This document shows positions 8,878-19,173 of a stretch of 49,306 bases of DNA, in pieces (the stretch's first letter is position 1; every line of letters begins with the position of its first letter). Position numbers and translations under genes: made by a program. Source of the stretch: Emiliania huxleyi CCMP1516. Taxonomy: Eukaryota; Haptophyta; Isochrysidales; Noelaerhabdaceae. The notes under the pieces were generated by a model that worked only from the letters and a program-made list of their open reading frames with translations, made no database searches and was not told the origin of the DNA. The DNA lies in assembly GCF_000372725.1 (NCBI RefSeq), contig NW_005198427.1, forward strand, positions 5,619-54,924, given 5' to 3'.

Positions 8878-11037
8878 CTATGAGCGCTGGGCCGCCTCCG
8901 CTGCCATCCTGGCGGCGGTCGCCCTGGCCCTCGCAGCGGCCGCAGCAGCACGCCTCGCCTCTGTCGCGGCCGCCGCCTCCTCGAGCGCCGTCTCCCTCCT
9001 CGCCAGCGCTGTGGTGGCCTCCTCCAGCGCCGCCCTGGCCTCCGCCCGTGCAGCCTTGGCCACAGCCTCCGTCGCCTCAGCCGCCGCCTCGGCCTCTTCC
9101 TCCTCCTCCGCCTCCTCCTCCGCCTCGTCCGCCTCAGCGTCCAAGCGAGCCGCCTCGGCCACCTCTGCCGACGCCGCCGCCTGGCTCTCCGCCGTGATGC
9201 CGAGCCGCATCCTCTCCTCGGTGAGCGCCGCGAGAAGCTGGAGAAGCCTCGCCTCCTCGGCCTTCTTAGCCGCCTCGACTGCGTCTGCCTCCGACGGCGC
9301 CTCGGCACCCTCCTCGGGCTCCTGCGACGGCCCCGCCCCGCCCGCCCTGCCGCCCTTCTTCTTCTTCTTGCCCTTCTTCCCCTTGGCGCGCTTCTCCGCC
9401 TCGACCTCCGCCAGCAGCTCCTCGGCGTGCCGCGCCGCCTCCTTCTCCTCCGCCGCCCTCTGCGCCGCCCTCTCCGCCGCTCCTGCGGCCCACGCCGCCT
9501 CCGCCGCCGCCTTCTCCGCCGCCTTCTCCGCCGCCGCATGCTCCTCGAGGGCGCGCACGCACTCGGCGCGGCCCTGCTTCTTGGCAAGCTGCAGCGCTGT
9601 CCAGCCATCCGTAGTGCACAGCTTCGGATCCGCGCCCGCCCGCAGCAAGCAGAGGAGGGCGGCGGGGTGGCCGAAGAAAGCGGCCCGAATCAGTGCGGTG
9701 TCGCCGTTGTTGCACTGAAGGTCGATCGCCGCGCCGTGCCGGATCAGTGAGTCGACCACTTTCTCGTGGCCGCAAGCGGCGGCGGCCATCAGCGCGGTGC
9801 TGCGGAGAGTAGTTTGCTGGTCGATCGCCGCGCCGTGCCTGATCAGCGTGTCGACCGCTTTCTCGTAGCCATTGCTGGCGGCAAAAAGCAGTGCTGTGCC
9901 GCCAGTGTTGGCCTGAAGGTCGAGCGCCGTGCCGTGCCGCAATGCCAGCTCGACCAGCTTCTCGCGGCCATTCGCGGCGGCGAGAATCAGCGCGGTGGCG
10001 CCAACGCTGGTCTGCAACGAGAGATCCGCACCGCGCTGGAGCAGCGCCTCGGCCAGCCCCTCGTGGCCATGTTCCATCGCGAGCATCAGCAGCGTCACGC
10101 CGCTCTCAGGGCCGTCCGAAAAGACGTACTCGAACGCCGCGTTCACCCGCCCGCCGCCGTCGAGCCACGCCAGCACCGGCTCCTCGTCGCCGTCGTCAGC
10201 CGCGTCCACAACCTCCTCTGGCACCGCACCGCCGTTTAGCTCGACCTCCGCGCCGCCCTTACCGCTCGGAGCAGAGGCCGCGGCACTCGCACCCACCGCC
10301 GCGCCTGCGCCTCCTGCCTCGGCCGACGGCGCCTTGCTCCGGCGCGCCGCCACCTCCCCGAGGTACGTCTTGAAGGCCTGGACGCACTCGGCGCGGCCCT
10401 TCACCTTGGCCCACTGCAGCGCCGTCTTGCCGAACACATCGCGCAACGCCATGTCTGCGCCCGCCCGCAGCAAGCGGAGCACGACGGCGGGGCGGTTGAA
10501 GCAGGCACCGTGCATCAGTGCGGTGCCACCGTTTATCTTGTTCTGCAGGTCGATCTCCGCGCCACGCCGCAGCAGAAGATCGAGAACCCGCTCTTTGCCG
10601 CCCTGGGCAGCCGCTGCCAGCGCCGCCCAGGCGGAGTCCTGTGGGTTCATCTCCGCTCCGTGCTGCAGCAGCACGTCCACCATTCGCTCGCGGCCGTGGT
10701 TGGCGGCAGAGGTGAGCGCAGTGTTGCCGCGACTGTTCTGCAGGTTGATGTGTGCGCCACGCTTCAGGAGGAGCTCGACAATCTGCACGTGCCCGTTCTG
10801 TGCGGCGAGCATCAGCAGGGTGTATGGAACCGGACGGCTGCTGACCTCACAGGGTCGATCAGCGAGAGTGTCGGCTTTCCCGCCGTCATTCAGCCACAGT
10901 CGCACCGGTCCCACGCGGCCGTCCGTAGCCGCATTCAGGACGTTCTTTGGGACTTCGCCGGGCGCGCTGTCAGCAGATGGCGGCGGTGGCGTGCGGCGCG
11001 CGGCGTTGGCGCGGGAGCGCGAGGCGGGCATATACAC
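8878..11037 (-). CDS. Ankyrin-repeat protein with Ala/Glu-rich coiled-coil tail
   Basis: 719 residues, no intron needed. Two ankyrin arrays: residues ~70-230 (TLLMLAAQNGHVQIVELLL and following) and ~300-490 (TLLMLAMEHGHEGLAEALL and following), with the usual TAL.AA..G....V..LL..GA spacing. Each array is preceded by a matching leader (VPKNVLNAATDG and VPEEVVDAADDG) and followed by KGRAECVQAF or QGRAECVRAL, so the whole ~200-residue module was duplicated inside the gene. The C-terminal ~200 residues are Ala/Glu/Arg-rich with a GKKGKKKKKGG basic patch and a predicted long coiled coil. No signal peptide or membrane segment, so probably cytosolic or nuclear. A scaffold or protein-binding role is inferred from the fold only. 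Confidence 0.85.
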   Translation of the reverse strand: MYMPASRSRANAARRTPPPPSADSAPGEVPKNVLNAATDGRVGPVRLWLNDGGKADTLADRPCEVSSRPVPYTLLMLAAQNGHVQIVELLLKRGAHINLQNSRGNTALTSAANHGRERMVDVLLQHGAEMNPQDSAWAALAAAAQGGKERVLDLLLRRGAEIDLQNKINGGTALMHGACFNRPAVVLRLLRAGADMALRDVFGKTALQWAKVKGRAECVQAFKTYLGEVAARRSKAPSAEAGGAGAAVGASAAASAPSGKGGAEVELNGGAVPEEVVDAADDGDEEPVLAWLDGGGRVNAAFEYVFSDGPESGVTLLMLAMEHGHEGLAEALLQRGADLSLQTSVGATALILAAANGREKLVELALRHGTALDLQANTGGTALLFAASNGYEKAVDTLIRHGAAIDQQTTLRSTALMAAAACGHEKVVDSLIRHGAAIDLQCNNGDTALIRAAFFGHPAALLCLLRAGADPKLCTTDGWTALQLAKKQGRAECVRALEEHAAAEKAAEKAAAEAAWAAGAAERAAQRAAEEKEAARHAEELLAEVEAEKRAKGKKGKKKKKGGRAGGAGPSQEPEEGAEAPSEADAVEAAKKAEEARLLQLLAALTEERMRLGITAESQAAASAEVAEAARLDAEADEAEEEAEEEEEAEAAAEATEAVAKAARAEARAALEEATTALARRETALEEAAAATEARRAAAAAARARATAARMAAEAAQRS

Positions 11038-11942
11038 ACATGACCTGGTGTGCTGCTGAGTTCGCCGCGATTTCTTTTTGCACCAACCTGGCTCTGTAGT
11101 GAGGTTCGATTTTTAAAGGCAGAGTACACATGCTACGATTCGCAGTTGCCAAGCCCAGACACAGAGTCAGTGAGAGACACAGTGAGAGAGGCAGCCCCCA
11201 CGATACGGCGTCCCCGCTACAGCTTCAGTTCGCTTAACAATAGCGAACACACGTCCATGAAGGGCAGCACGTCTCCGTCCACCTGCGGCGAGGGCGGGGG
11301 CGGCGAAGGGGGTGGCGGCGAGAGCTAGGGCGAGAGGGAGGCGGCGGCGAGGGCGGGGAACGGCAAAGGGGGCGGGGGGGCGGAGGGCAGTGGCGGGTAA
11401 GGGGGTGGCGGGTAAGGGGGTGGCGGGTGTGGAGGCTGCGGCGAGGGCCTTCCGGATGTCCAATAGGTACGAGTCCTCCTGGATCTCGTGTTGTTGGGCT
11501 CATGAACGGGAGGGCGGCACCCCCCAGGTGGGTGTGAGGTCGACGTGTGCGGCTAACCGGCTTGTGCACGTGCCCGTAGGCCCGAATTCACGGAAGTCGT
11601 GCGCATTCTGAGCGAGACGGCGACCAGCGGCAATGAAGATTAAGCCCAAGGCTACTGGCAGGGTCCTCGTGGGCCCGCCCGCCGAGGGCCAGTCAGGCGC
11701 GAGGGCCTGACGGTGGAGAAAAGACGGGTGTGGACCCGAGCATGCGGAACAAAGTTTCGGCGGCCTGATAGCCAGTCGTGCTGTTCTTGGTGACCACGGC
11801 TGGGGTCAACATGACGCGCTCGGATGCCACACAAAGAACTTACACAACCATCAGAGAGGCTCGAATGAAAAAGAAACCGCTCCGAATACGGCGACCCCCA
11901 GCCCCCCCCCGCCCTCACACCGAGCTTTGGGCCCGGCGCGTC
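11038..11942. other. Intergenic with G-rich minisatellite and repeat fragment
   Basis: Upstream DNA for the divergent ankyrin (minus) and CBM1 (plus) genes. 11290-11440 is a G-rich irregular repeat (GGGTGGCGGGTAAG and GGCGAGGGCGGGG units). The 39 bp dispersed repeat lies at 11487-11525. No supported gene; the minus-strand frame over 11167-11463 is low-complexity. Confidence 0.5.
11487..11525 (+). repeat. 39 bp exact repeat (partner at 2198-2236)
   Basis: Exact copy of 2198-2236. Flanks differ on both sides, so this is a fragment of a dispersed element rather than part of a local tandem array. Confidence 0.8.
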
Positions 11943-12838
11943 ATGCTGGTCCCGCTCGTCCTCACTGTGCTCACGCAGCCCGCCCCGCTGGTTGAGAAGG
12001 CGACGGAGGCGGCGGTCTCCGCGCAGCCCATACCGCCGACAGAGAAGGCTGCGGGAGAAGCGGCACCGCCGACCGAGAAGTGGGTAACGGGGGGATGCGA
12101 CTGGCGGGGCTGCGCACACACTAACCACCTGACCGGCACCACTACGCTAACCGACTATAAGGGCGGAAAGATCACTACGAACAAATGGACCGGCCAGACC
12201 ACTGCGAGCAACCACCAGGGCTCCTACACCGCCAACAAGTACACGGGCCAATACAAGGCTGAAGGGGTGAACGGAAAGATCGAGGGCAACCACCACACGG
12301 GCGACTGGCAGGCGCAAGGGTGCAGCTGGGGTGGCTGCGGAACCGCTGGCGGCAACCACCACTCGGGCGACTGGTGGGCCACACCTCACCCTGCTCCTGG
12401 CGGCCCTACCATCTGTCAGCATACTTGGGCGCAGTGCGGCGGCAACTCCTGGACTGGCGCCACCTGTTGTGAAGCTGGCTCCGTCTGTACTGCAGACAGC
12501 GCCTGGTATAGCCAGTGCAAGCCATCCCGCTACTACCTTCGAAAGATTGTGCGCCCTCTCCACCGCCCCCCCTCCCCGCCCTGCGTGAATGTACCTACGC
12601 ACTGTAGGACGAGGCCGGCGAGCTGGTCGCAACCCACGCCGGCGTCTTCGCCGCAACCGGTGCCGCCAGTACACACCGTCGAGCCGAGGCTCCACGCACC
12701 ACCAACAGTACCAGCCGCGAGTGCACCGTGATAGGCGCCTTTGCCGCCATCTTCTTGGCCTTCGGACTCTTGCGCCGCTCGCGCGCCAGCAAGCCAGATG
12801 CGGCCACGGCCGGGGCGCCGGCCATGCAGCTGGTGTGA
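11943..12838 (+). CDS. Single-pass membrane protein with fungal-type cellulose-binding module (CBM1)
   Basis: Two exons: 11943-12548 and 12608-12838. The 59-base phase-0 intron (GTGCGCCC...TAG) restores a frame ending in a membrane helix. Order: probable signal peptide ([16 protein letters not shown]); Pro/Glu spacer; Gly/Asn/Thr-rich repeats with CDWRGC and CSWGGC loops and NHHTGDW and NHHSGDW motifs; CBM1 with WAQCGG, ATCC and AWYSQC, giving the aromatic face and disulfide cysteines of the family; then a Thr-rich stalk, transmembrane segment ([16 protein letters not shown]) and a short basic tail. CBM1 binds crystalline cellulose and is classically fungal and secreted; here no catalytic domain is present. 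A role in cell covering or surface adhesion is inferred. Longer upstream Met codons exist but place a basic stretch before the hydrophobic start. Confidence 0.7.
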
Positions 12839-13123
12839 AGTGACGGCGGCGGCCGCGTCGCGCGAAGACGTGCGATCTGCGATGCGCCGCGCGCTGGGCT
12901 CCAACTCCGACGCCGCGCTGGAGCACAAGCAACCACCACGAAGTCGCAAGTGGTGTGCGCCACGGTGTCCGGCCAGGTGTGATTTATAGTTCTCGGAGGG
13001 GGGTGATCCTATCGGTGTGTTCGGATGTGTTCATATTTTACACGAGTTGTTTCTGTAAGACTCGTGAGCTGCGGAGAGTGCAGGCCGCAGGGCCGCGCCG
13101 CCCGCGAGGGGAGGGGAGGGTGG

Positions 13124-14948
13124 CGTCTGGGGGGGCGACCCCCCCATCTTTGTTTACCGATGCGTCCTAGAATGCAAAAACGCATTCTAGGACGCACTTT
13201 TCATCTCAAAGATACCATGTGTCTCGGGTACACAGGGCATTCTAGGATGCGATGGCTGTCCTGGAGATAGCCGCGCCGTGTCTTTTGTTACGCGTTCCAT
13301 CTTAGACGCCACAAGCATCTATAGATGCACAGCTGTTCTGAGATGGCACTTGCATACTAGATCACATTTTACTATACTTGGACAGGGAAGCGTCTCAGGA
13401 GACACCGTGTGTCGGGTGCACCGGGCACCGAGGGGGGAGCAGGGAGCCAGGGAGCACGAAAAGGCGGTGTGATCTCTCGGCACCCCCTGGGGGCCCTGCC
13501 TTGAGTGCTCGTGTGAGGTCTCTCCTCGCGGCCTGCCCCTCCTGGAGAACCAGGTTCTCAGCACCGCGCATGCATCTGCTCGCGCCACGAGCTCTGGGCG
13601 CAAAGACCAAAGTTGCATGCACTGCTTACGACGATCCGACGGCGACGCCGCCTCCCCCCCCCACCAACCAGTTTGCGCGGCAGGTAGCGGGGCCAGTTCG
13701 AGGCTGAGGGCGTGGGCGTGCGCCTAGACACGGAAGACAGCGTACTTCCGAGAGTCGGCCAGCCGCGCGGTTTTTCTTGTTTGACTTGGCGATTTGAGGG
13801 ACCGGGCATCCCGACTCGCTCCTGCTCCTCGCTCCTCGCTCGGTGAGCTGTCGCCCACCAGCGCGCGGCGACCGCGCGCACACCGTGCCCGCCGGCTCGC
13901 CGCCCTCCTCACCACCCGTCGGCGCTGTCCGCAGGCATGTGAGTCAGAACGGCGACCGCGCAGCGCGCACGGGTGTCTTGCTCGCCACCACCCTCTCGCC
14001 CCCGCTCCGTGACCGCCGCCGCCCGCGCCACCGCCGCCGCCAACACCGCCTCGCGCCTCGCGCCTCGCTCTCGCCGCCCCCGCCGCCCGCCCTCGACCTC
14101 GCGACGGCGTCCTTCTGGGGATCTGCGGGTGGCTTGCCCGCCTCGCCGCCGCCCCCACAGCGTGACCGCTTCCGCCGCCCCCACAGCGTGACCGCTTCCG
14201 CTCGATCGGTGAGCCGTCGCCCACCACGCGCGCTCTCACGGCGACCGCGGGCCGCTCATCGCCTCCGCCACGTCGCAGGTGTTTGATCTGGGCAGGAAGC
14301 GGCGCTGGTGACGGCAACCGGCAGCCACGTGCACGGAGTGCTAAGCGAGGTGCCTGTGTCCAAGTCTGAGTAGCCCGTGGCCGTGAGTGGCGTCAGGGGC
14401 AGTGTTCTGTGACTGTGTCCTGTGCGTGCTGTTCAGTGTGAGTCGGTGCAGCGGTGGGCCTGCTGCCGCTGCCACACGTGAGAGCCGCTGTCCGTGCCCC
14501 AGCACGTTGCGCGGAGAGGCTATAGGGCGCCCACCCACGAGTGCTCGGGTGGGCGCGCCGCGGCTGTGCGAGTAGTAGCGCAGCAGCCGCGGCGCACAGC
14601 CGGGGGCACGGCCCGCCGCGCAGCGCTCGCCACACCGCGTTTTCGTTTTCTTTTTTGTTTTTATACGTGCGTGTATTTCTTGAGATCCACACGCTGTTCA
14701 AAATATGCGCGCGTCTTCTGAGACACGCGCTGTTCACAGTATGCACGGCGCGTCTTTTGAGACAGCAACGCCAATCGGAGATGCCGCGAGCAATTCGGGA
14801 TGCGCGGAGCAACTAATATAGACTCGCGCATCTTAGGATGCTCGAGCATACCGAGGACAGCGAGCGTCTAAGTAGGAGGCCTACTAGACGCACTCTAATC
14901 CAGAGACGCATTCGGTAAACAAAGATGGGGGGGTCGCCCCCCCAGACG
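13124..14948. mobile_element. Segment bounded by ~43 bp inverted repeats; possible non-autonomous DNA transposon
   Basis: Bases 13124-13166 and 14905-14948 are inverted copies, differing by one inserted base; each begins (reading inward) CGTCTGGGGGGGCGACCCCC and continues through TTTGTTTACCGA. The inner flanks carry several GCATTCTAGGATGC-like motifs, including a 15-bp-stem hairpin at 13161-13196, and related CATCTATAGATGC and GCATCTTAGGATGC sites, resembling subterminal repeats. No transposase frame is visible. Internal DNA is GC-rich with a 26-base tandem repeat near 14149-14200. Target-site duplication not obvious. Confidence 0.5.
13161..13196. repeat. Perfect inverted repeat, 15 bp arms
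   Basis: Arms TGCGTCCTAGAATGC (13161-13175) and its reverse complement (13182-13196) with a 6-base loop. A partial third copy is at 13238-13251. Confidence 0.85.
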
Positions 14949-15614
14949 TGGGGAGCCGCCTGAGAGGTGACCCAGGTGTGCGTCTCCGTCTGGGCGTGCT
15001 GCGTCGCGGCTCGCGCAGCCGCAGGGGGCAGGCTGAGGCTCGCGCAGGGAGAGCTGCAGAGCTGCCGCACAGTCGGCCAGCTCGCAGCGAGAGCATAGAG
15101 AAGAGAGAACGGGGACATGACTGGTGACTGGCGTGGCCTCTCGCTGCGCGGATCGTGGGGCGAGGAGGACCCCGAGGCGGAGCATGGGAGGGGGGGGGGG
15201 GGGGCTTGGCCGAGCGGCTACAGCCGGTCGAGGCCTCGCCCCTCGAGCGAGATGTTCATCGCCTGCGACGAGATATGGGGAGATATGGGGAGATATAGGG
15301 GAGATATGGGGGAGGTATGACTCGAGCGAGATGGTCATCGCCTGCGAAGGTGCCCTTCTTCAAGAACACTTCATCGTGCCTATCTTCTCGCGGAGCCGGC
15401 CTCGCGTCGACTCCTTGGCCGCCTGCACCCTGCAGTCGAGATATGGGGAGAGATGGGAGATATGGGGGAGATAGACTCCTTGGCCGCCGGTGAGGTAAGT
15501 GGTGGTAGGGTGGGGTGAGGTGAGGTAGGGTATTGGCGCGTTTCTCGTTTTGCGCAAAGCGCAATAAGCACCTCGCCGCCTCTCCAGCTGCGCCTCTCCC
15601 TTCGCCGCTGTCCG
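14949..15614. other. Intergenic upstream of glutamyl-tRNA synthetase
   Basis: Contains a G13 run near 15190 and two short arrays of AGATATGGGG units (15272-15315 and 15439-15472). Two similar stretches (GAGCGAGATG.TCATCGCCTGCGA) flank the first array at about 15246 and 15324. No gene seen; presumably the promoter for the downstream gene. Confidence 0.5.
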
Positions 15615-17934
15615 ATGTGGATGGTGACGCTACTCTCGACGCTCGGGTACGGCGTCGCGCGCGGTGCGCTGCCGCGCGGCCCGGCGGCCGCCGCCGTCCG
15701 CGGCCTCGCGCGCGGACGCGGCTCTCGCATGTGCGCCGCAGCCGGCTCGGAGCCGGGTGCACGCACGCGCTTCGCGCCGTCTCCGACGGGGTCGCTGCAC
15801 GTCGGCGGCGCGAGGACCGCGCTCTATTCGTGGCTGTGGGCGCGGCAGAATGGCGGCCAGTTCCTCCTCCGCGTCGAGGACACGGACACCGCCCGCTCGA
15901 CGCGCGAGTCAGAGGACGAGGTGCTGGCTGACCTCGCGTGGCTGGGGCTGGTGCACGACGAGGGCCCGACGGCGGGCGGGCCGCACGGGCCGTACCGCCA
16001 GTCCGAGCGGATGCAGGGCGGCCTCTACCAGGAGCTCGCGCAGAAGCTCCTCGACTCGGGCGCCGCGTACCGCTGCTTTTGCACGCCGGAGGAGCTCGAT
16101 GCGAAGCGGGCGGCAGCGGAGGCGGCGGGCGAGAACCCGCAGTACGATGGGACGTGGCGCGACGCGGACCCGGCCGAGGTGCAGCGCCGGCTCGACGCGG
16201 GCGAGCCGTACACCGTCCGCTTCCGCGTCCCAGACGGGAAGGTGGTCGGGATCGAGGACGCGGTGCGCGGCCGGGTGGAGTGGGACGTGCAGGCGACGGT
16301 GGGAGACTTCATCCTGCTGCGCAGCGGGGGGATGCCGGTGTACAACTTTTGCGTCGCCGTCGACGACGCCGACATGAAGGTCTCGACTGTCATCCGAGCC
16401 GAGGAGCACCTGACAAACACGGTGCGAGATGCAGCCGAGATGCAGCCGAGATGCAGCCGAGATGCAGTCGAGATCGAGTCGAGATAGAGCCGAGGAGCAC
16501 CTGACAAACACGGTGCCGCCCCGGTTGCTCCTCCCCACCCTCTCCCACCCTCTCCCCACCCTCTCCCCACCCTCTCCCCACCCTCTCCCCACCCTCTCCC
16601 CACCCTCTCCCCACCCTCTCCCCACCCTCGCTCCCCCGAGCAGGTTCGCCAGGTCCTCATCCTCGAGGCGCTCGGCTTCCCGCTGCCGCGTTTCGCCCAC
16701 CTCTCCCTCGTCCTCGGCGAGGGGCCGGCCCGAGCTCTCCCGGGCGGCCAGCTGCGAGCTCACCAGTCACGTGGAGTGATTAGGCGAGGACCGCTCCAAG
16801 CTCTCCAAGCGGCACGGAGCTGCCTCGGCGCGCAGACACCTCCCTCCCCTCCCCTCCTCCCCTCCCCCTCCCCCNNNNNNNNNNNNNNNNNNNNNNNNNN
16901 NNNNNNNNNNNNNNNNNNNNNNNNNNNNNNNNNNNNNNNNNNNNNNNNNNNNNNNNNNNNNNNNNNNNNNNNNNNNNNNNNNNNNNNNNNNNNNNNNNNN
17001 NNNNNNNNNNNNNNNNNNNNNNNNNNNNNNNNNNNNNNNNNNNNNNNNNNNNCAACCCGCGCCCGAAGGGCCAGGCCCTCGGCCGCATCGCCCCCGTGTC
17101 TCGCCCTGGCTGCATCATCTCGGCTGCGTCAGGCCTCGAGGTGCTGCGACCGCACTGCGCGACACCCGCCCTCCCCTCCCCTCCCCGCCCGCAGGTCTTT
17201 GACCTCAAGAAGCTCAACTGGATCAACGGCCAGCACCTGCGCGCGCTGGCCGAGGAGGAGCGCGCCGCGCTTGTCGGGCGCCACCTCGCCGAGGCGGGCG
17301 TCGCGATGGCGGCGGACTCGCCCTTCTCGCTCTCCGCCTCGCGGATGGTCGCCGAGAAGATCGAGGCGCGCCCACTCTCGCACCCCTCACTCTCGCACCC
17401 TCACTCCCTCGCCCTCGCGCCTCTCGCCCTCGCGAAGACCACGCCCCCCCGCCCCCCCTCTCCTGCCACCCCTCGCCCTCGCTCCATCCGGCCCTCACGC
17501 TCTACCCGCCGCCCTCGCAGCTCGTCAACGACGCCTCGCCGCTCGTGCGCGACGCGCTCGCCTACCCGCTCGCGGACTCGCTCGCTTCCAGCGGCGCGCA
17601 GAAGCTGGCCGACGAGCTGCGCCGGGTGGGCGGCGCGCTCGTCGCGGCGCACCGCGAGGGCGTCCTCCCCGACGGCGCCTCGCCCGACTTCGAGGCGGAG
17701 TGGAAGAGCGCCGTCAAGTCGTTCGGCAAGGAGCTCGGCCTCAAGGGGAAGAGCCTCTTCATGCCGCTCCGCCTCGCCGTCACGGGTCGCATGGCGGGGC
17801 CCGACGTGGGCGCGCAGCTGCAGCTCCTCGCCCTCGCGCCCGACGGCGCCAAGTGCGAGAGCGTGCCGCTCGACGCGCGCATGGCGCAGCTCGAGGCGGC
17901 GCTCGCAGACATGCCCGTCCCTGTCGAGGCCTGA
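15615..17934 (+). CDS. Glutamyl-tRNA synthetase, bacterial/organellar type, multi-exon with assembly gap
   Basis: Charges tRNA(Glu) with glutamate, probably in plastid and/or mitochondrion. Exons: 15615-16421, 16644-16716, 16784-~16827, one or more lost in the N run, then 17195-17365 and 17521-17934. The N-terminal ~48 residues are a hydrophobic then Arg/Ala-rich presequence. The catalytic core starts TRFAPSPTGSLHVGGART (HIGH-like HVGG), then RVEDTDTARS, and EDRSKLSKRHGA supplies the KMSKS-like loop. The anticodon-binding part includes FDLKKLNWINGQHLR and the last exon has KGKSLFMPLRLAVTGRM, both typical of GltX. The introns at 16717 and 17366 begin with GC. Intron 16422-16643 contains a 28-base exact copy of the exon end plus minisatellites. 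The middle of the protein cannot be read because of the gap. Confidence 0.9.
16398..16643. repeat. Intron with 28 bp exact exon-end duplication and two minisatellites
   Basis: 16398-16425 (last exon bases plus splice donor) is repeated exactly at 16489-16516. Between the copies are four GAGATGCAGCC-type units; after the second copy are about eight CACCCTCTCCC units (16540-16628). The acceptor is CCCCGAGCAG before 16644. Confidence 0.85.
16875..17052. other. Assembly gap (178 N)
   Basis: Run of N. It removes at least one exon of the glutamyl-tRNA synthetase gene, between the KLSKR loop and the anticodon-binding region. Confidence 1.
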
Positions 17935-19173
17935 AGGGGAGGTATGGCGCTGAGATCACGGTATACGTCAGTAGCTAGCACAATGGGGGGACGAAGGGTT
18001 GAGAAGGGAGTGCCGGGCGGGATGTGGTCTTTTGGTGTGGCGTTCAACGTCAAGTTGGGCGCGAAGATACGGGGCACTCGCTTGCTTTTTTTTCGCTCCA
18101 GTCCTGCGGATCTTCAGTAGTAGACCGGAGGGCTACGAAGGGACTTCACACTCCACAAGGGGCTGGATACGTCAGTACGGGGGAAGGACCGTGAGTTGAC
18201 GGAAATCGGGGGACGCGACCCACCTCGCCACAGACGTTCCCGCGCCTCGCCGCTAAGACGGGTACACGACCGCGGCTCGTGTGCGTGTACCCGTCTTTGT
18301 CCGGAGTGAAACGTCCAACGCGCTCGTCGGTGGCGGCTTCCCCCAACATGCGCCGCGCTCGGCGAACCTCGACAGCGCCTTCGGTGGCATGCAGCTCTTT
18401 GCGACAGAAGCCTGGAGAGCAGCTTCTCTGCTGCTCACACGCTCTGCACAGTTGGCACAGCCCACTGTGCGGCTGCCACCAGCTGTCACAGCGATGGGCT
18501 CGCCCTCACTGGCCCTCAGTCACTTGTGCTCTGCGGCTTGTGTGAGCGACACTGCTCGGCGACTGCCGGCACACTGTGAGACCATGGGTGTGAGGTCAAA
18601 CCACGCTACCAGCGCTTGGTCACATCTCGGCCCCGAGGTCAGATCCATCTACTCTGTTGATGACAAGACTTGTCTACTGGCTGGAGCCGAGCAGGAGGGC
18701 CTGGCGCACAGCCCCTGGGGTCAACTGAGGGGGTCTTTCCCCTTTATTACAACACAGTTGACACTACAATCTACAATCGCTATTAAGGCATATCCACATA
18801 AGACATCTGAGATCTGAGACATAGGCATGGACATGGGTCATGGCTCGCGCATGGGACTGAGTGTTGGGACGACGCCAGTCGCCACATACAGATTACAGTC
18901 ACAGCGACGACACACACACGAGACTCACACACACCAGGTCACAGCTGTTTCCGCTCACAATCAATTGTGGAGTGTGCCTCTCGCCTGAAGCGTCAAGGCC
19001 CTTGCGCGCGCGACCCTGGCGCGACCGCGCCGCGCGAGCTGGGGGAGATCACGTCCCACACTCACTCTTCCAGCTCTCTCTGCACAGTTGTCCCATTTCC
19101 CGACCGTGAACCGAGGCCCCGTCCGTCGACCGTGCGTCGCCAGCCCCAAGCTTCACACTAGCTAAGGCCGCGT
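17935..19173. other. Intergenic between two converging genes
   Basis: Holds 3' regions of the synthetase (plus) and C69 peptidase (minus). A plus frame at 18281-18817 (178 residues) has no recognisable domain and I do not call it. A hairpin with 14 bp arms lies at 18255-18297. Base composition is closer to 55% GC than in the neighbouring genes. Confidence 0.5.
18255..18297. repeat. Inverted repeat, 14 bp arms
   Basis: AAGACGGGTACACG at 18255-18268 and its reverse complement at 18284-18297 with a 15-base loop. It lies in intergenic DNA, about 320 bases after the synthetase stop codon. Confidence 0.8.

Noticed and set aside
13724..14317. Open frames inside the inverted-repeat segment as a transposase
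   Set aside because: Arg/Gly/Pro-rich on both strands with no catalytic motif; not credible proteins.
18281..18817. 178-residue plus frame
   Set aside because: Reasonable composition but no domain, no splice partners and no homology that I recognise; could be revisited with RNA data.
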